A stretch of 64,000 bases of DNA from DASXZH01 sp036502005 (lineage in GTDB: Bacteria; Armatimonadota; Fimbriimonadia; Fimbriimonadales; Fimbriimonadaceae). Within the stretch, counting starts at the first letter, position 1. Each line of letters begins with the position of its first letter. Positions 51,233 through 60,101 of the stretch are shown piece after piece. The position numbers were made by a program, and so were the translations under genes. The DNA lies in assembly GCA_036502005.1 (NCBI GenBank), contig DASXZH010000098.1, positions 62,001 to 126,000 of the forward strand. The letters run 5' to 3'. Below the pieces are notes generated by a model. It saw only the letters and a program-made list of their open reading frames with translations. It had not been told where the DNA came from and did no database searches.

Positions 51233-51375
51233 TTGTCATCGCGAGTTGGCTCTCCGTGGACCGACGTGGCGATCTACTCGGATAGTCACCTGATTTACAA
51301 ACCGGTGGTACTCCAAATAGATTGCCGCGTCGCTAACACGCCTGCGGCGCGCTTTCGCTCCTCGCAATGACAAAT
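51233..51375. repeat. Dimeric palindromic intergenic repeat, locus 2 (copies D and C)
   Basis: Copy C (51302-51375, reverse) has the conserved ends AGATTGCCGCGTC and CTCCTCGCAATGACAAAT, as in locus 1. Copy D (51233-51294, forward) is a diverged partner: TTTGTCATCGCGAG, then TGGCGATCTACTCGG. The two halves meet near AAACCGGTGGT, the same centre as at 7318-7327 and 7400-7410. The element lies between argF and argG and splits the operon. Confidence 0.7.
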
Positions 51376-51447
51376 TTACAATTTTTGGCCCTAGAGCACT
51401 CAAAGGCTTAAGTCCCTCCGGTCCCCAATCGACATTCCACATTTCCC

Positions 51448-52503
51448 TCAAGGTCCCACCAACAAAGCCAAAACGGCTTTCTGGGCGTGCAGCCGGTTCT
51501 CAGCCTGGTCGTAAACAACGGATTGCGGCCCATCCAAAACCTCATCCGTCACTTCCTCGCCGCGGTGGGCGGGAAGGCAGTGCATAAAGATCGCGTCCCG
51601 TTTCGCCTCCGAAAGCAGTTTTTTGTTCACCTGATAGGGCATAAAAACCTGCATTCGCGTTTTGGCCTCGGCCTCTTGGCCCATGCTCGTCCAGGCATCA
51701 GTGTAAACAATATCCGCGTGAGCAACCGCCTCGCGGGGGTCTTCAATAACAGAGACCTTTTCGCCAGAATGAGCGAGTTCGTTCGCCAGCCGCACAACTT
51801 CCTCGTTTGGCTGATACTCAGTTGGACAAGCCGCGACCATGCTTCCCCCAGCAATCGCGATCCCAAGCATGAGGGAGTGAAGGACGTTGTTGCCGTCGCC
51901 CACATAGGCAATCTTTAGCCCCTTCACCGTTCCCCGATATTGAAGGATGGTGTAGAGGTCGGCCAAAGTTTGGCAGGGGTGCTCGTAGTCGCTGAGTGCG
52001 TTTATAACGGGCACGCTGCCGTGGTCGCGCAATCCGGTGAGTTTGTCGTGCTCAAAGACCCGAGCCATGATCGCGTCCACCCATCGCTCCAGGTTCTTGG
52101 CAACGTCCGGGACCGATTCCCTCTTGCCCATGCCAATTTCATGCGGCCCAAGCAGAACTGTCAGCCCACCGAGCTGGCGCATGCCAAGATCAAAGGTCAC
52201 GCGGGTTCGCAAAGAGGGCTTTTCAAAAATCATCGCCAGGGATTTTTGATAGGGAAACCTGAAGAGCGACACGCCCGCCCGATGGGCAGAATCCATCGCG
52301 GCCGCGACCTGCAGCACGCCGTAAAGCTGTTTCTTATCCAAGTCCGCCATGGAGACCAAACTCTTTCCACGCAGACTAAACTTGTCGCTTTCGATAAGCA
52401 TACGGGCCGCCGATATCTCTATCTTGGCCACATCGGTCAGGCCCGATTTCGAATCGCTAAAATCTGGCAGAACGGCAACGTTTGAATCTAACGGCGAAAT
52501 CAT
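51448..52503 (-). CDS. argF: Ornithine carbamoyltransferase
   Basis: A 351-residue enzyme making citrulline. The carbamoyl-phosphate motif EKPSLRTRVTF, the HPCQTLADLYT block and the catalytic HCLPAHRGEEVTDEV are intact. It has an N-terminal extension of about 40 residues compared with typical OTCases (about 310); the first ATG overlaps the argB stop as ATGA, so the extension looks genuine, although ATG 52401 would give a standard length. Confidence 0.93.
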   Translation of the reverse strand: MISPLDSNVAVLPDFSDSKSGLTDVAKIEISAARMLIESDKFSLRGKSLVSMADLDKKQLYGVLQVAAAMDSAHRAGVSLFRFPYQKSLAMIFEKPSLRTRVTFDLGMRQLGGLTVLLGPHEIGMGKRESVPDVAKNLERWVDAIMARVFEHDKLTGLRDHGSVPVINALSDYEHPCQTLADLYTILQYRGTVKGLKIAYVGDGNNVLHSLMLGIAIAGGSMVAACPTEYQPNEEVVRLANELAHSGEKVSVIEDPREAVAHADIVYTDAWTSMGQEAEAKTRMQVFMPYQVNKKLLSEAKRDAIFMHCLPAHRGEEVTDEVLDGPQSVVYDQAENRLHAQKAVLALLVGP

Positions 52504-53441
52504 TCGAACCCTCCAGGCAAGTGCGCGGACATTCCGGGCCTTCCCTTTCTTGTGGGCAGAATCATGGTGCCCAGGCCAGCGTCGGTGAATATCTCGATCA
52601 AGATCGAGTGCGGATGGCGGCCATCGATTAGATGCGCCCGATCCACGCCGCTTTGAACCGCCGCCGTACAGGCCTCGATCTTCGGAATCATTCCCTTTGC
52701 CGCCTTGCCGGAAGAAACCAATTCGGCGGCGGCCGAAGCTGAGATTTGGTTTACCAGGGTCGACTTATCGCTGAAATCGGTGTAGAGCCCCTCCACGTCG
52801 GTTAGCACGACCAACTTGGTTGCTTTCATGGCGGCGGCAATGGCACCCGCCGCATGGTCGGCGTTCACGTTGTAGGTTTCGCCATTTAAGCCAGTTGCCA
52901 CCGAACAGATGACGGGAACGTGGCCCTGATCGGCAAGCATGGCCAGGAACGATGCGTTAACCTGAACAACATCCCCCACCAGCCCTAAATCCGCCCCGGA
53001 TTCACTCTCCATCTTCTTGGCAATCAGCAGATTCGCATCTTTGCCGCTTAGCCCAACTGCGCTTGCACCTGATTTATTTAGCAGAGATACCAGCCCTTTG
53101 TTGGTCTTGTTGAGGGCCATTTCGACGATCTCCATTCCTTGCTCGTCGGTCACTCTTAGGCCATCCACAAACTCGGACTTGCAGCCCATCTTGTCCATGA
53201 GTGTGTTGATCTCTGGGCCGCCGCCGTGAACCAGAATCGGCCGAATCCCAACGTAGTGCAGAAGAGCAACGTCCTTCATAACCTTGTCTTTCAGGCTCAC
53301 GTCGGTCATGGCGTTGCCGCCATATTTGATCACGATCGTTTTGCCGAAGAACTGCCGCAGATAGGGCAGCGCTTCGATTAAGACGTTGGCGCGCTGTTCC
53401 GGCGAAATCGTGTCCATCGCTTCGATGAGAGCCTGGCTCAT
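52500..53441 (-). CDS. argB: Acetylglutamate kinase
   Basis: A 313-residue enzyme, second step of the N-acetylated arginine pathway. Amino-acid-kinase motifs IKYGGNAM, LVHGGGPEI and VGLSGKDANLL, and the later NADHAAGAIAAAMKATKLV and MIPKIEAC, are intact. ATG at 53441 overlaps the argJ stop (ATGA). Feedback-type N-terminal helix is present (EQRANVLIEALPYLRQF), as in arginine-sensitive kinases. Confidence 0.96.
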   Translation of the reverse strand: MSQALIEAMDTISPEQRANVLIEALPYLRQFFGKTIVIKYGGNAMTDVSLKDKVMKDVALLHYVGIRPILVHGGGPEINTLMDKMGCKSEFVDGLRVTDEQGMEIVEMALNKTNKGLVSLLNKSGASAVGLSGKDANLLIAKKMESESGADLGLVGDVVQVNASFLAMLADQGHVPVICSVATGLNGETYNVNADHAAGAIAAAMKATKLVVLTDVEGLYTDFSDKSTLVNQISASAAAELVSSGKAAKGMIPKIEACTAAVQSGVDRAHLIDGRHPHSILIEIFTDAGLGTMILPTRKGRPGMSAHLPGGFE

Positions 53442-54679
53442 GTGTGGTACTCCGCGTTAATTTTAATGTAATCGTAAGAGTAGTCGCAGGTCCAGTAGGT
53501 GCATTCGCCGGTTCCCTTACCCACCGTCACCAACAGAGCGATCTCGTTCGACTTGAGATACGTGTGAGCGCCATCGTTATCGAACTTCGTCCCTTTTCCG
53601 TTTGCGAAGACTTGGTGCTCACCCAACCAAACGCTGGACTCACCCGGGTTGAATGGAACGCCCGCTCTGCCCGCCGCCGCCATGATCCGGCCCCAGTTGG
53701 GATCGGAACCAAACAGAGCAGTTTTCACCAGAGGCGACTCGGCGATCGTTTTGGCGATTCGTTGTGCACCTTGTTCAGATTCCGCTCCTTTAACGGTCAC
53801 TGAAACGAGCTTTGTGGCACCCTCTCCGTCTCGGGCGATTTCCTTCGCCAGGTAAAGCAGAACATGCTCAAGACCGGCATAAAACTCATCGTAGCCCTCG
53901 CCGGAAGTCACCACATTATCCGAAGCGCCATTGGCTAAAACAAGAACCATATCGTTCGTGCTCGTGTCGCCATCAACGGTGATTCGGTTGTAGGTCTTTT
54001 CGATCGCCTCCCAAAGGGCGAGCTGCAAGAGTTGCGGCTCGATCTTCGCATCAGTGGTGATGAACCCAAGGGTCGTGGCCATGTTCGGGGCGATCATGCC
54101 GGAACCTTTTGTGATTCCACCGATTCGGATCGGGCTTGCCCACCCCGGCGCGGTTACTTCCACCGCGATCATTTTAGACCGGGTATCGGTTGTGAGAATG
54201 GCCTTGGAAGCCCGGGCATCTGTTTCGGCGGAAGAATCCAAAGACTCCGCAACTCGCGGCACGCTCGCTTCGATCTTCTCCATCGGCATTAGCCTGCCAA
54301 TGACGCCGGTAGATGCGACCAGAACCTGTTCGGTTCCCAACCCTAAAGCGGCCGCGCTAAGCTGAGCGCAGTGCAGGTTGTCCTTATCGCCTTGTTCGCC
54401 GTTGCAAGCATTGGCATTGCCGGCATTGCAGAAAATGGCCTGAGCCACGCCATTTGAAATGACCTTTCGGGAATAGCTCACGCAAGAAGCCTGCAGCAGA
54501 TTGGTGGTAAAAACCCCTGCCGCGGAAGCGGGCCTATCACTTACAATCAGCTCAAGATCTTCGGTTTTCGATTTCAGGCCCGCCCAAACGGAACCAGCCT
54601 TGAAACCTTTCGGGAAGGTGACGCCGCGACCCTCGACCACCTGGAAACATTCGGGTTTGAGTTCAGATTTCAAGGCCAT
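53438..54679 (-). CDS. argJ: Glutamate N-acetyltransferase/amino-acid acetyltransferase
   Basis: A 413-residue Ntn-type enzyme that recycles the acetyl group from acetylornithine to glutamate, replacing ArgA/ArgE. The self-cleavage site is ITKGSGMIAPNMATTLGF, with cleavage expected before the Thr after Ala (A-T). The DGDTSTNDMVLVLANG and DPNWGRIMAAAG segments are intact. It overlaps argC by 10 bp. Whether it is mono- or bifunctional cannot be decided from sequence by eye. Confidence 0.95.
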   Translation of the reverse strand: MALKSELKPECFQVVEGRGVTFPKGFKAGSVWAGLKSKTEDLELIVSDRPASAAGVFTTNLLQASCVSYSRKVISNGVAQAIFCNAGNANACNGEQGDKDNLHCAQLSAAALGLGTEQVLVASTGVIGRLMPMEKIEASVPRVAESLDSSAETDARASKAILTTDTRSKMIAVEVTAPGWASPIRIGGITKGSGMIAPNMATTLGFITTDAKIEPQLLQLALWEAIEKTYNRITVDGDTSTNDMVLVLANGASDNVVTSGEGYDEFYAGLEHVLLYLAKEIARDGEGATKLVSVTVKGAESEQGAQRIAKTIAESPLVKTALFGSDPNWGRIMAAAGRAGVPFNPGESSVWLGEHQVFANGKGTKFDNDGAHTYLKSNEIALLVTVGKGTGECTYWTCDYSYDYIKINAEYHT

Positions 54680-55704
54680 AGTGCCACCGCCTGCAAGCCC
54701 GTCGTTTCGGGAAGCCCAAACATCAGGTTCATATTTTGTATCGCCTGGCCAGCCATACCTTTGCCAAGATTATCGATTGCGGAAACCACGATTAGCCTGT
54801 TCGTTCTCTCGTCAACCGCCAAACCGATGTGGCAATGGTTAGAGCCAACCGTATGTTTTGTGATAGGCAAACCGTCAAGAACTTGCACAAAAGGCTCGGC
54901 CTTGTAAAAGCTCTTGTAAATCTCTTTAACCTCTTCTGCAGCGCAAGCCGATTTCAAGGAACCGTAGCAAGTGGCAAGCACCCCACGGGTCATAGGAACA
55001 ATGTGGGGAGTAAACGTCAGCTTAAACTCCTCTCCCGCCAACGCTTTAAGCTCTTGCTCGATTTCGCCCGTGTGCCGATGGGTTCCACCCACCTTATAGG
55101 CCCAGGCGCTTTCGTTCATTTCAGAGAAATGGTAGTCCAAGCAGAACTTGCTTCGACCCGCGCCGGAAACCCCGGAAATGCCATTGATGATGATCGAGTT
55201 CAAATCCAGCAATCCAGCCTTCGCGGCGGGGGCCAAAGCAAGAATAGAAGCCGTAACGTAACAACCAGGATTTCCGATCAGATTTGCGGACTTGATCTCT
55301 TCCCGGTGCAACTCTGGCAGACCATAGATTGCTTCCGCATTCAACGTGGCCGCCTTGTGCTCCGACTTGTACCAGCGAGCATATTCGTCGCACTCTCTAA
55401 AGCGAAAAGAGGCGCTAAGGTCGATAACCTTAGCGCCTGCTTTCAAGAGTGGTCCCGCCATACACATGGCGGCATCGTCGCTGGCCCCCAAGAACACCAC
55501 GTCACATCCTGCCACGCTTGATAAGTCATCGTCGCTCAAGGTGAGATCGCTATGGGCCAGGCTGCCAAACGCTTTACCAATGGGTTCACCGGCATACGTT
55601 TTGGAGGTTGCGGCAACAACCTTCGCTTCAGGATGGTTGGCAAACCACCTTAGAAGTTCCCCGCCCCCGTAGCCGGAGGCTCCAACTATTCCAACTTTAA
55701 TCAT
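54670..55704 (-). CDS. argC: N-acetyl-gamma-glutamyl-phosphate reductase
   Basis: A 344-residue NADPH enzyme, third step of the pathway. VGIVGASGYGGGELLRW is the dinucleotide site, and LIGNPGCYVTASILALAPAA carries the catalytic cysteine (GNPGCY). HRHTGEIEQEL is the usual His motif. ATG 55704; GGGAAAG upstream is a weak ribosome site. First gene of argC-J-B-F-(repeats)-G-H. Confidence 0.96.
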   Translation of the reverse strand: MIKVGIVGASGYGGGELLRWFANHPEAKVVAATSKTYAGEPIGKAFGSLAHSDLTLSDDDLSSVAGCDVVFLGASDDAAMCMAGPLLKAGAKVIDLSASFRFRECDEYARWYKSEHKAATLNAEAIYGLPELHREEIKSANLIGNPGCYVTASILALAPAAKAGLLDLNSIIINGISGVSGAGRSKFCLDYHFSEMNESAWAYKVGGTHRHTGEIEQELKALAGEEFKLTFTPHIVPMTRGVLATCYGSLKSACAAEEVKEIYKSFYKAEPFVQVLDGLPITKHTVGSNHCHIGLAVDERTNRLIVVSAIDNLGKGMAGQAIQNMNLMFGLPETTGLQAVALWP

Positions 55705-55783
55705 TTCTTTCCCGAATATTTCCTATAATGTCCGCCAAGTTTTCTTACTCGCTTGCGGCTGGAACGTTCGGCTAAAAACACAA

Positions 55784-55817
55784 CGGCCGCAGGCGATGTC
55801 TGTGTCGCCTGCGGCCG
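55784..55817. other. Strong GC-rich hairpin in the arg upstream region
   Basis: CGGCCGCAGGCGA (55784-55796) and TCGCCTGCGGCCG (55805-55817) form a perfect 13-bp stem with an 8-nt loop. It lies between argC (minus) and the GNAT gene (plus), 80 bp beyond the argC start codon. It could be a boundary hairpin or a repeat; no T tract follows directly. Confidence 0.6.
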
Positions 55818-55969
55818 AATGGTCTATTTTCTCGTTAAACCGGCATGCCGTCGACAACACGTAAAATACGCGGGCGACGCAGGCGGATGGAACGAGCGAT
55901 GTTTAACATTTCTGTTGGCAAATAATATACCACCATTTTTATCGGAGAAATCGGGGGTACACACTACCA

Positions 55970-56710
55970 GTGCAACTTCTTAGGCAAGTTCAGGAGACTA
56001 TCGCTGCTGCCGAATATCCTAATCGGGAGATTATCGAGCAGCCTCCTTTTCGGGTTTTCCTGAACCGCAAGCTGAACGTTCTCTATGTAAATTACGCGAT
56101 TCCCCTGGCCGTTTCCGTGGAGCCGCTAGCGGACTTAAAAGCTTTAGCTGCAACCTTTAAAACCAATGACCGTGTGCCGCGCCTGGAGTTTGCGCGGGAG
56201 CTTTCACCCGAACTGCAAAAGCCTTTGCAGGAGATGAGATTTACGAAAGAACAGTCACTTCCGATGATGACCTGCACGCGCGCCATGTTTCGTCCGCGAT
56301 CTTCGGATCTCCAAATAAGGGAGATTGGCCCCGAAGAAGACGTTCGAATTTATTATCAAACCGCAAATAAAGCCTTCGATATGCAATGGCCGATTTCGGA
56401 GACCTTCATTGCCAAAGAAGAAGCAGATAGGGACACGGGCGAGTTGCATATCGCCATTGCCTATGTGGATGGCGAGCCTGCTGGCTGCGCATGCCTAGGC
56501 CCCAGCGCTGAGCTTTCCGGAGTTGCCACTGTGCCTGAGTTTCGTAGGCGCGGCATCGCGGCTGCCGTGAGCAGCTTTTTACTTGAGAATCATTTTAAGA
56601 AGAATGAATTAGCCTGGCTGGCCGCCGATGACGCCGCTGCAGAGGCTCTTTATCGAAGTATTGGATTTGAGTTGGTAGGGACGCACGAATCCTGGTCGTT
56701 GAATGGGTGA
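55970..56710 (+). CDS. GNAT-family N-acetyltransferase
   Basis: A 246-residue protein, GTG start at 55970. The GNAT core is in the C-terminal half (about 125-245): acceptor strand IAIAYVDGEPAGCACLGP, then the acetyl-CoA loop VATVPEFRRRGIAAAVSSFL (R-R-x-G-I/L-A) and the closing ALYRSIGFELVGTHESW. The N-terminal half is a less conserved domain, perhaps a second degenerate GNAT fold. Substrate unknown. Located upstream of and divergent from argC, but no arginine-specific feature is visible. Confidence 0.8.
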   Translation: MQLLRQVQETIAAAEYPNREIIEQPPFRVFLNRKLNVLYVNYAIPLAVSVEPLADLKALAATFKTNDRVPRLEFARELSPELQKPLQEMRFTKEQSLPMMTCTRAMFRPRSSDLQIREIGPEEDVRIYYQTANKAFDMQWPISETFIAKEEADRDTGELHIAIAYVDGEPAGCACLGPSAELSGVATVPEFRRRGIAAAVSSFLLENHFKKNELAWLAADDAAAEALYRSIGFELVGTHESWSLNG

Positions 56711-56718
56711 GCCGCAGC

Positions 56719-56759
56719 ACCTTTCGAGTGCGGCGAGTTCTCGCCCCACTCGAAAAGGT
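56719..56759. terminator. Long hairpin between convergent genes
   Basis: ACCTTTCGAGTG pairs with CACTCGAAAAGGT (one bulge), around an inner GGCGAG-TT-CTCGCC. On the plus strand four T follow. It lies between the GNAT gene and the LipM-like gene and could end transcription from the plus side. Confidence 0.6.
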
Positions 56760-56760
56760 T

Positions 56761-57366
56761 TTACAACCCAGTCAACCGCTTCGAAAGCGCTTCATTAAAC
56801 CTACTGCTGTCCCAGGCTTCTCCAATTGGTGAGTGGGGTTCGGCAAAAACAATTGCAGGATCGACCAACGGCCGCCCGTTTGGGATACTCGCCTGAAGCA
56901 GCACCGCGCTAGACGTCAGCCGCAAAGCACATCCGCATGCCTTTAAACCCGAGGAGCGATAAACGATGTCATTCGGCGAAACCTTGGCAAAGCAGTCCGC
57001 ACTCTTCACCCCCGTACCAGCAAACCCCGAGTTCTCGCCCAAGCAAACATCCAGGCCACACTCATGCAGTGCCGCAACCAAAGGCGCGGCCAAAAATCGA
57101 TAAACCCTCCGAACCGACCGCGATAAATCCTCCATGGAACTGATCGAAGACAGCGGCAGCGCCAACCCAACCGTAACGTCGTGGCCATGCAAAACCGCAA
57201 GCCCTCCCGTCGGCCGCATCACCCAGGGGACCAAATCGGGGTTCAGCAAATCCCGAGAAGCGACCTGCTGCTTGCCCAGGCTGATCCACGGCCCATCCCA
57301 GCCATACACTCGCCAGCCCGGAACGCCGCGCTCCGCTGATTCCAGAAGGGCAACATCCATGGCCAT
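56761..57366 (-). CDS. LipM-like octanoyltransferase/lipoate-protein ligase
   Basis: A 201-residue protein of the biotin/lipoate ligase fold. WVMRPTGGLAVLHGHDVT is the RRxxGGxxVxH motif (about 48-65). KSADCFAKVSPNDIV holds a cysteine at 125 that aligns with the catalytic Cys of LipM, and LKACGCALR holds Lys142, the conserved lysine of LplA/LipM. It could attach octanoyl or lipoyl groups to E2 and H proteins, which suits the two E1 pairs in this window. The family normally begins about 18 residues earlier; the frame is open upstream (NLQLFGGHTNMAMD), but it lacks an initiation codon and runs into a repeat element. Confidence 0.75.
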   Translation of the reverse strand: MAMDVALLESAERGVPGWRVYGWDGPWISLGKQQVASRDLLNPDLVPWVMRPTGGLAVLHGHDVTVGLALPLSSISSMEDLSRSVRRVYRFLAAPLVAALHECGLDVCLGENSGFAGTGVKSADCFAKVSPNDIVYRSSGLKACGCALRLTSSAVLLQASIPNGRPLVDPAIVFAEPHSPIGEAWDSSRFNEALSKRLTGL

Positions 57367-57417
57367 ATTCGTGTGGCCCCCGAATAGCTGGAGATTGCCC
57401 GTCTTATGAACTCCGTC

Positions 57418-57550
57418 GCGAAGCTCTGGACTGCGAAAGCTTGCTTTCGCTCATTTCCCAGGAAGCTTGCTTCCGGCAGCTAGTGCGTGGCCTCGGCAGC
57501 AAGCTGCCTGATTCTGAGCAGGAGCAAGCTCCCGCACTCCAGAGCTTCGC
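57418..57550. repeat. Multi-hairpin element, copy 2
   Basis: Outer arms 57418-57435 and 57533-57550 match in 17 of 18 positions. Inside are GAAAGC-TT-GCTTTC (57435-57448), GGAAGC-TT-GCTTCC (57461-57474), GGCAGC-AA-GCTGCC (57495-57508) and GGAGC-AA-GCTCC (57521-57532). It shares GGAAGCTTGCTTCCG and CTGCCTGATT blocks with copy 1 at 48350-48518. It lies between pepF and the LipM-like gene. Confidence 0.8.
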
Positions 57551-57557
57551 ATTAAAT

Positions 57558-59348
57558 TCACGCGCCAACTCTTCGCTCCACTATGCCCTCAAAATCCTTA
57601 ATCTGTTCCCGAATCAAATCAAAGCTCGACCGCCAGAATCCAACCTCCCTAACGTTGAACCCAAAGTTAGCGCCCAAAGTCGCTGCGTCGGCCAACCCAG
57701 TTGAAGAAAGCAAGTCGTCGTACTTCGCCTTAAAGGTCTCGGCATCCTGCTGATACTGCGCGTACAGTCCCAAACCAAAGAGCATGCCGTACATGTATGG
57801 GAAGTTGTAAAACGATCGGCCAGAATAGTAATGCGGCTTTACCGCCCACATGTAGGGGTGCATCAAATCCGCGTCAAGTCCATCGCCATAGGTTTCCGTT
57901 TGCGCTTTTAGCATAAGGGCCTTAAATTCGCTCGGCGAAATCTCCCTCTTGCTGCGCTCCTCAAAAACGGAACTCTCAAAAAGAAAACGGCTGCTGATAT
58001 CCACCACGACCTGGCATTCGCCTTCCAAGGCCCCTTCCAAAATCAGCAACTTCTCGTCGTCCGTGGCCTCTTTCAAGGCTGCGTTCTGGACTACCGTCTC
58101 GCAGAAAATACTGGCCGTTTCCGCCAGTGTCATTGGCGTTCGCCGCTGCATCATCGTGCGATCAGCGAGGCATAGGTTATGGTAGGCATGCCCGAGTTCG
58201 TGGGCCAGGGTTTTAACGCTGCCAAACGAATTCTTGTAGTTCATAAAAACGCGGGACTCATCTGCAATCAACCACATACAAAAAGCACCGTCTCGTTTGC
58301 CTCCTCTTGGGCCCGCGTCGATCCATTGCTCGCGATAAGAGCGGTCGGCAAAGTCGCCTAAGCGAGGCGAAAAGCTATGGAACTGCTCGGAAACAAACTT
58401 GGCGCCCTCTTCATAATTCCAACTCTTTTCCGATCCGCCCACAGGAGCAAACAAATCGTAAAATGGCAACCTCTTCTTGCCAAGCAACTTGGCCTTGGCC
58501 TGCATGTAGCGGCGAAAATCGGGATAGGCTTCCCGCGCCGCAGCCATCATCGCGTCTAGCGTTTGGCGGTCTATATTTGCTCCGAACAAGGCTTCGTCTA
58601 GGACCGAATCCCATCCACGGCGCTGATTTAGCGTCTGAACCGTCCCCTTAATTCCGTTCATGCTCGCCGCGATGGGGACCTCATTCGCTTGCCAGGCAAG
58701 GAGCTCAGCCTCGTAAGCGATCTTCCGAACATCGGGATCAGGATCGTAGGCGAGGCTTCGAACCACGCTCATCGGCAGTGTCTTATCCTCGCCTTTTAGC
58801 TCAAACTCGACTTCAATTTGAGAAGTTAAAGTTCCGTGCAGTTTGGACCAACCGCCAAGGGCCGTCGGCGCTAGATCTGCCGCCAACGCCTCTTCAGCGG
58901 GCGTCATGAGGTGCCTTGCCGAAACTTGGGCTACTTCCAGAGCATATTTGTGATCTCTCGCGATCGAACTAGTTGCCAGGAACTTCCCTAAATCAACCGT
59001 GCCAAGTAAAGCGGTAAAGCGGTTGGCCAACTTGGCGAAAGGAATGAGGGCGATATCAAACTCGCTGTCCTTTGCTTGGGCCAACTCGTCACGAGAATTG
59101 GTAGAAACGTAGCCGCCAATAAATGACCCTATCGTGCGAATATCTCTTTGAAGCTGATTAAATGCATTAATCAACTCTTCTAGCTTTGCAACTTTGTTGG
59201 GGTCACTAGCCCGGTCGAGCAGATCGGAAAACTCTGAAATCTTCTTCTTTACGCCAACAACGGCGGTTTCAAATTCGGGCGATTCAAGTGACGGAAAGGC
59301 GGAACTCAGGTCCCAAGTCGGCATTGGCGAGGGTGCGATGGCGCTCAT
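57558..59348 (-). CDS. pepF: Oligoendopeptidase F (M3B peptidase)
   Basis: A 596-residue cytosolic zinc peptidase. I start it at ATG 59348 (MSAIAPSPMPTWDLSSAFPS), which gives the family's usual opening; the longer frame upstream runs towards the divergent TPR gene. The zinc site is LAHELGHAYHN (HExxH), with the GAFCMWLIADESRVFMN and TPMTLAETASIFCE segments around it. It should cut peptides of about 6-20 residues inside the cell. Confidence 0.93.
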   Translation of the reverse strand: MSAIAPSPMPTWDLSSAFPSLESPEFETAVVGVKKKISEFSDLLDRASDPNKVAKLEELINAFNQLQRDIRTIGSFIGGYVSTNSRDELAQAKDSEFDIALIPFAKLANRFTALLGTVDLGKFLATSSIARDHKYALEVAQVSARHLMTPAEEALAADLAPTALGGWSKLHGTLTSQIEVEFELKGEDKTLPMSVVRSLAYDPDPDVRKIAYEAELLAWQANEVPIAASMNGIKGTVQTLNQRRGWDSVLDEALFGANIDRQTLDAMMAAAREAYPDFRRYMQAKAKLLGKKRLPFYDLFAPVGGSEKSWNYEEGAKFVSEQFHSFSPRLGDFADRSYREQWIDAGPRGGKRDGAFCMWLIADESRVFMNYKNSFGSVKTLAHELGHAYHNLCLADRTMMQRRTPMTLAETASIFCETVVQNAALKEATDDEKLLILEGALEGECQVVVDISSRFLFESSVFEERSKREISPSEFKALMLKAQTETYGDGLDADLMHPYMWAVKPHYYSGRSFYNFPYMYGMLFGLGLYAQYQQDAETFKAKYDDLLSSTGLADAATLGANFGFNVREVGFWRSSFDLIREQIKDFEGIVERRVGA

Positions 59349-59459
59349 GAGTTCATTTTGACAGAGTGCGGCCGATAAGTTTGGGACTGCAAGAATTAGC
59401 AGTTTCCGCAAAATGCATTAAAGAAGTAATGCCCTGGCGCTGACAATTAAAATCAGGCA

Positions 59460-60101
59460 ATGAGTTGGTTCTCCCAGGATGGCAATGTTTCCGTTTGGTT
59501 GGGCGGTTGCGTCTTCGCCCTCGCATGCCTTTTTCTCGTCTGGAGATTTCTCCTGCGGGGCGAATCGGTTGAAGCACTGAGGCTGCGGTGCGTGCGTTCT
59601 CCAAGAAACTTCACCTACCGGCAGGACTACGCACACGCCCTTTATTGTGCGGGCCGTTTGCCGCACGCCGAGCTAGAATTTGGAAGAGCGCTAAGACTCG
59701 ATCCGGAAAACGCCCAATGCCGCTTTTACCTAGGAAGTTTGCTCCTTATGAAAGGCGATAAGGACGCGGCAATCCTGGAGCTCGAACAGGCCATTAGCCT
59801 ATCTCCCATGTACGCCGAAGCCCACAACACTTTGGGAACGGCGAGAGAAAAACGTGGTGACCTTGTTGGGGCGCAGCGCTCCTATATCCGCGCGGTTCAA
59901 CTTGATAAAAACTTAGCCAATGCCCATTTTAATCTCGCGCGAATCTATGCGATGTGCTCGGATTCGGCGAACGCGGTGAAGCACTTGGCTCGGGCGATCA
60001 CCCTTGCCGATGTGTACAAATATGAGGCTAAGACCTGCACGGATTTTGACAACGTGTGCCGAAGGCCGGAGTTCAACGAAGTCGTATTCGAAGCTGCTTA
60101 G
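59460..60101 (+). CDS. Membrane-anchored TPR protein
   Basis: A 213-residue protein. One N-terminal helix (about 10-33, VWLGGCVFALACLFLVWRFL) is followed by about four TPR motifs (residues 50-180) such as NAQCRFYLGSLLLMKGDKDA, AEAHNTLGTAREKRGDLVGA and ANAHFNLARIYAMCSDSANA. It likely acts as a protein-binding scaffold. ATG start at 59460, divergent from pepF. The partner is unknown. The 190 bp that follow hold nothing I can name. Confidence 0.75.
   Translation: MSWFSQDGNVSVWLGGCVFALACLFLVWRFLLRGESVEALRLRCVRSPRNFTYRQDYAHALYCAGRLPHAELEFGRALRLDPENAQCRFYLGSLLLMKGDKDAAILELEQAISLSPMYAEAHNTLGTAREKRGDLVGAQRSYIRAVQLDKNLANAHFNLARIYAMCSDSANAVKHLARAITLADVYKYEAKTCTDFDNVCRRPEFNEVVFEAA

Noticed and set aside
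55753..55983. 76-codon frame upstream of the GNAT gene
   Set aside because: It crosses the strong hairpin at 55784-55817 and overlaps the GNAT start; no supporting signal.
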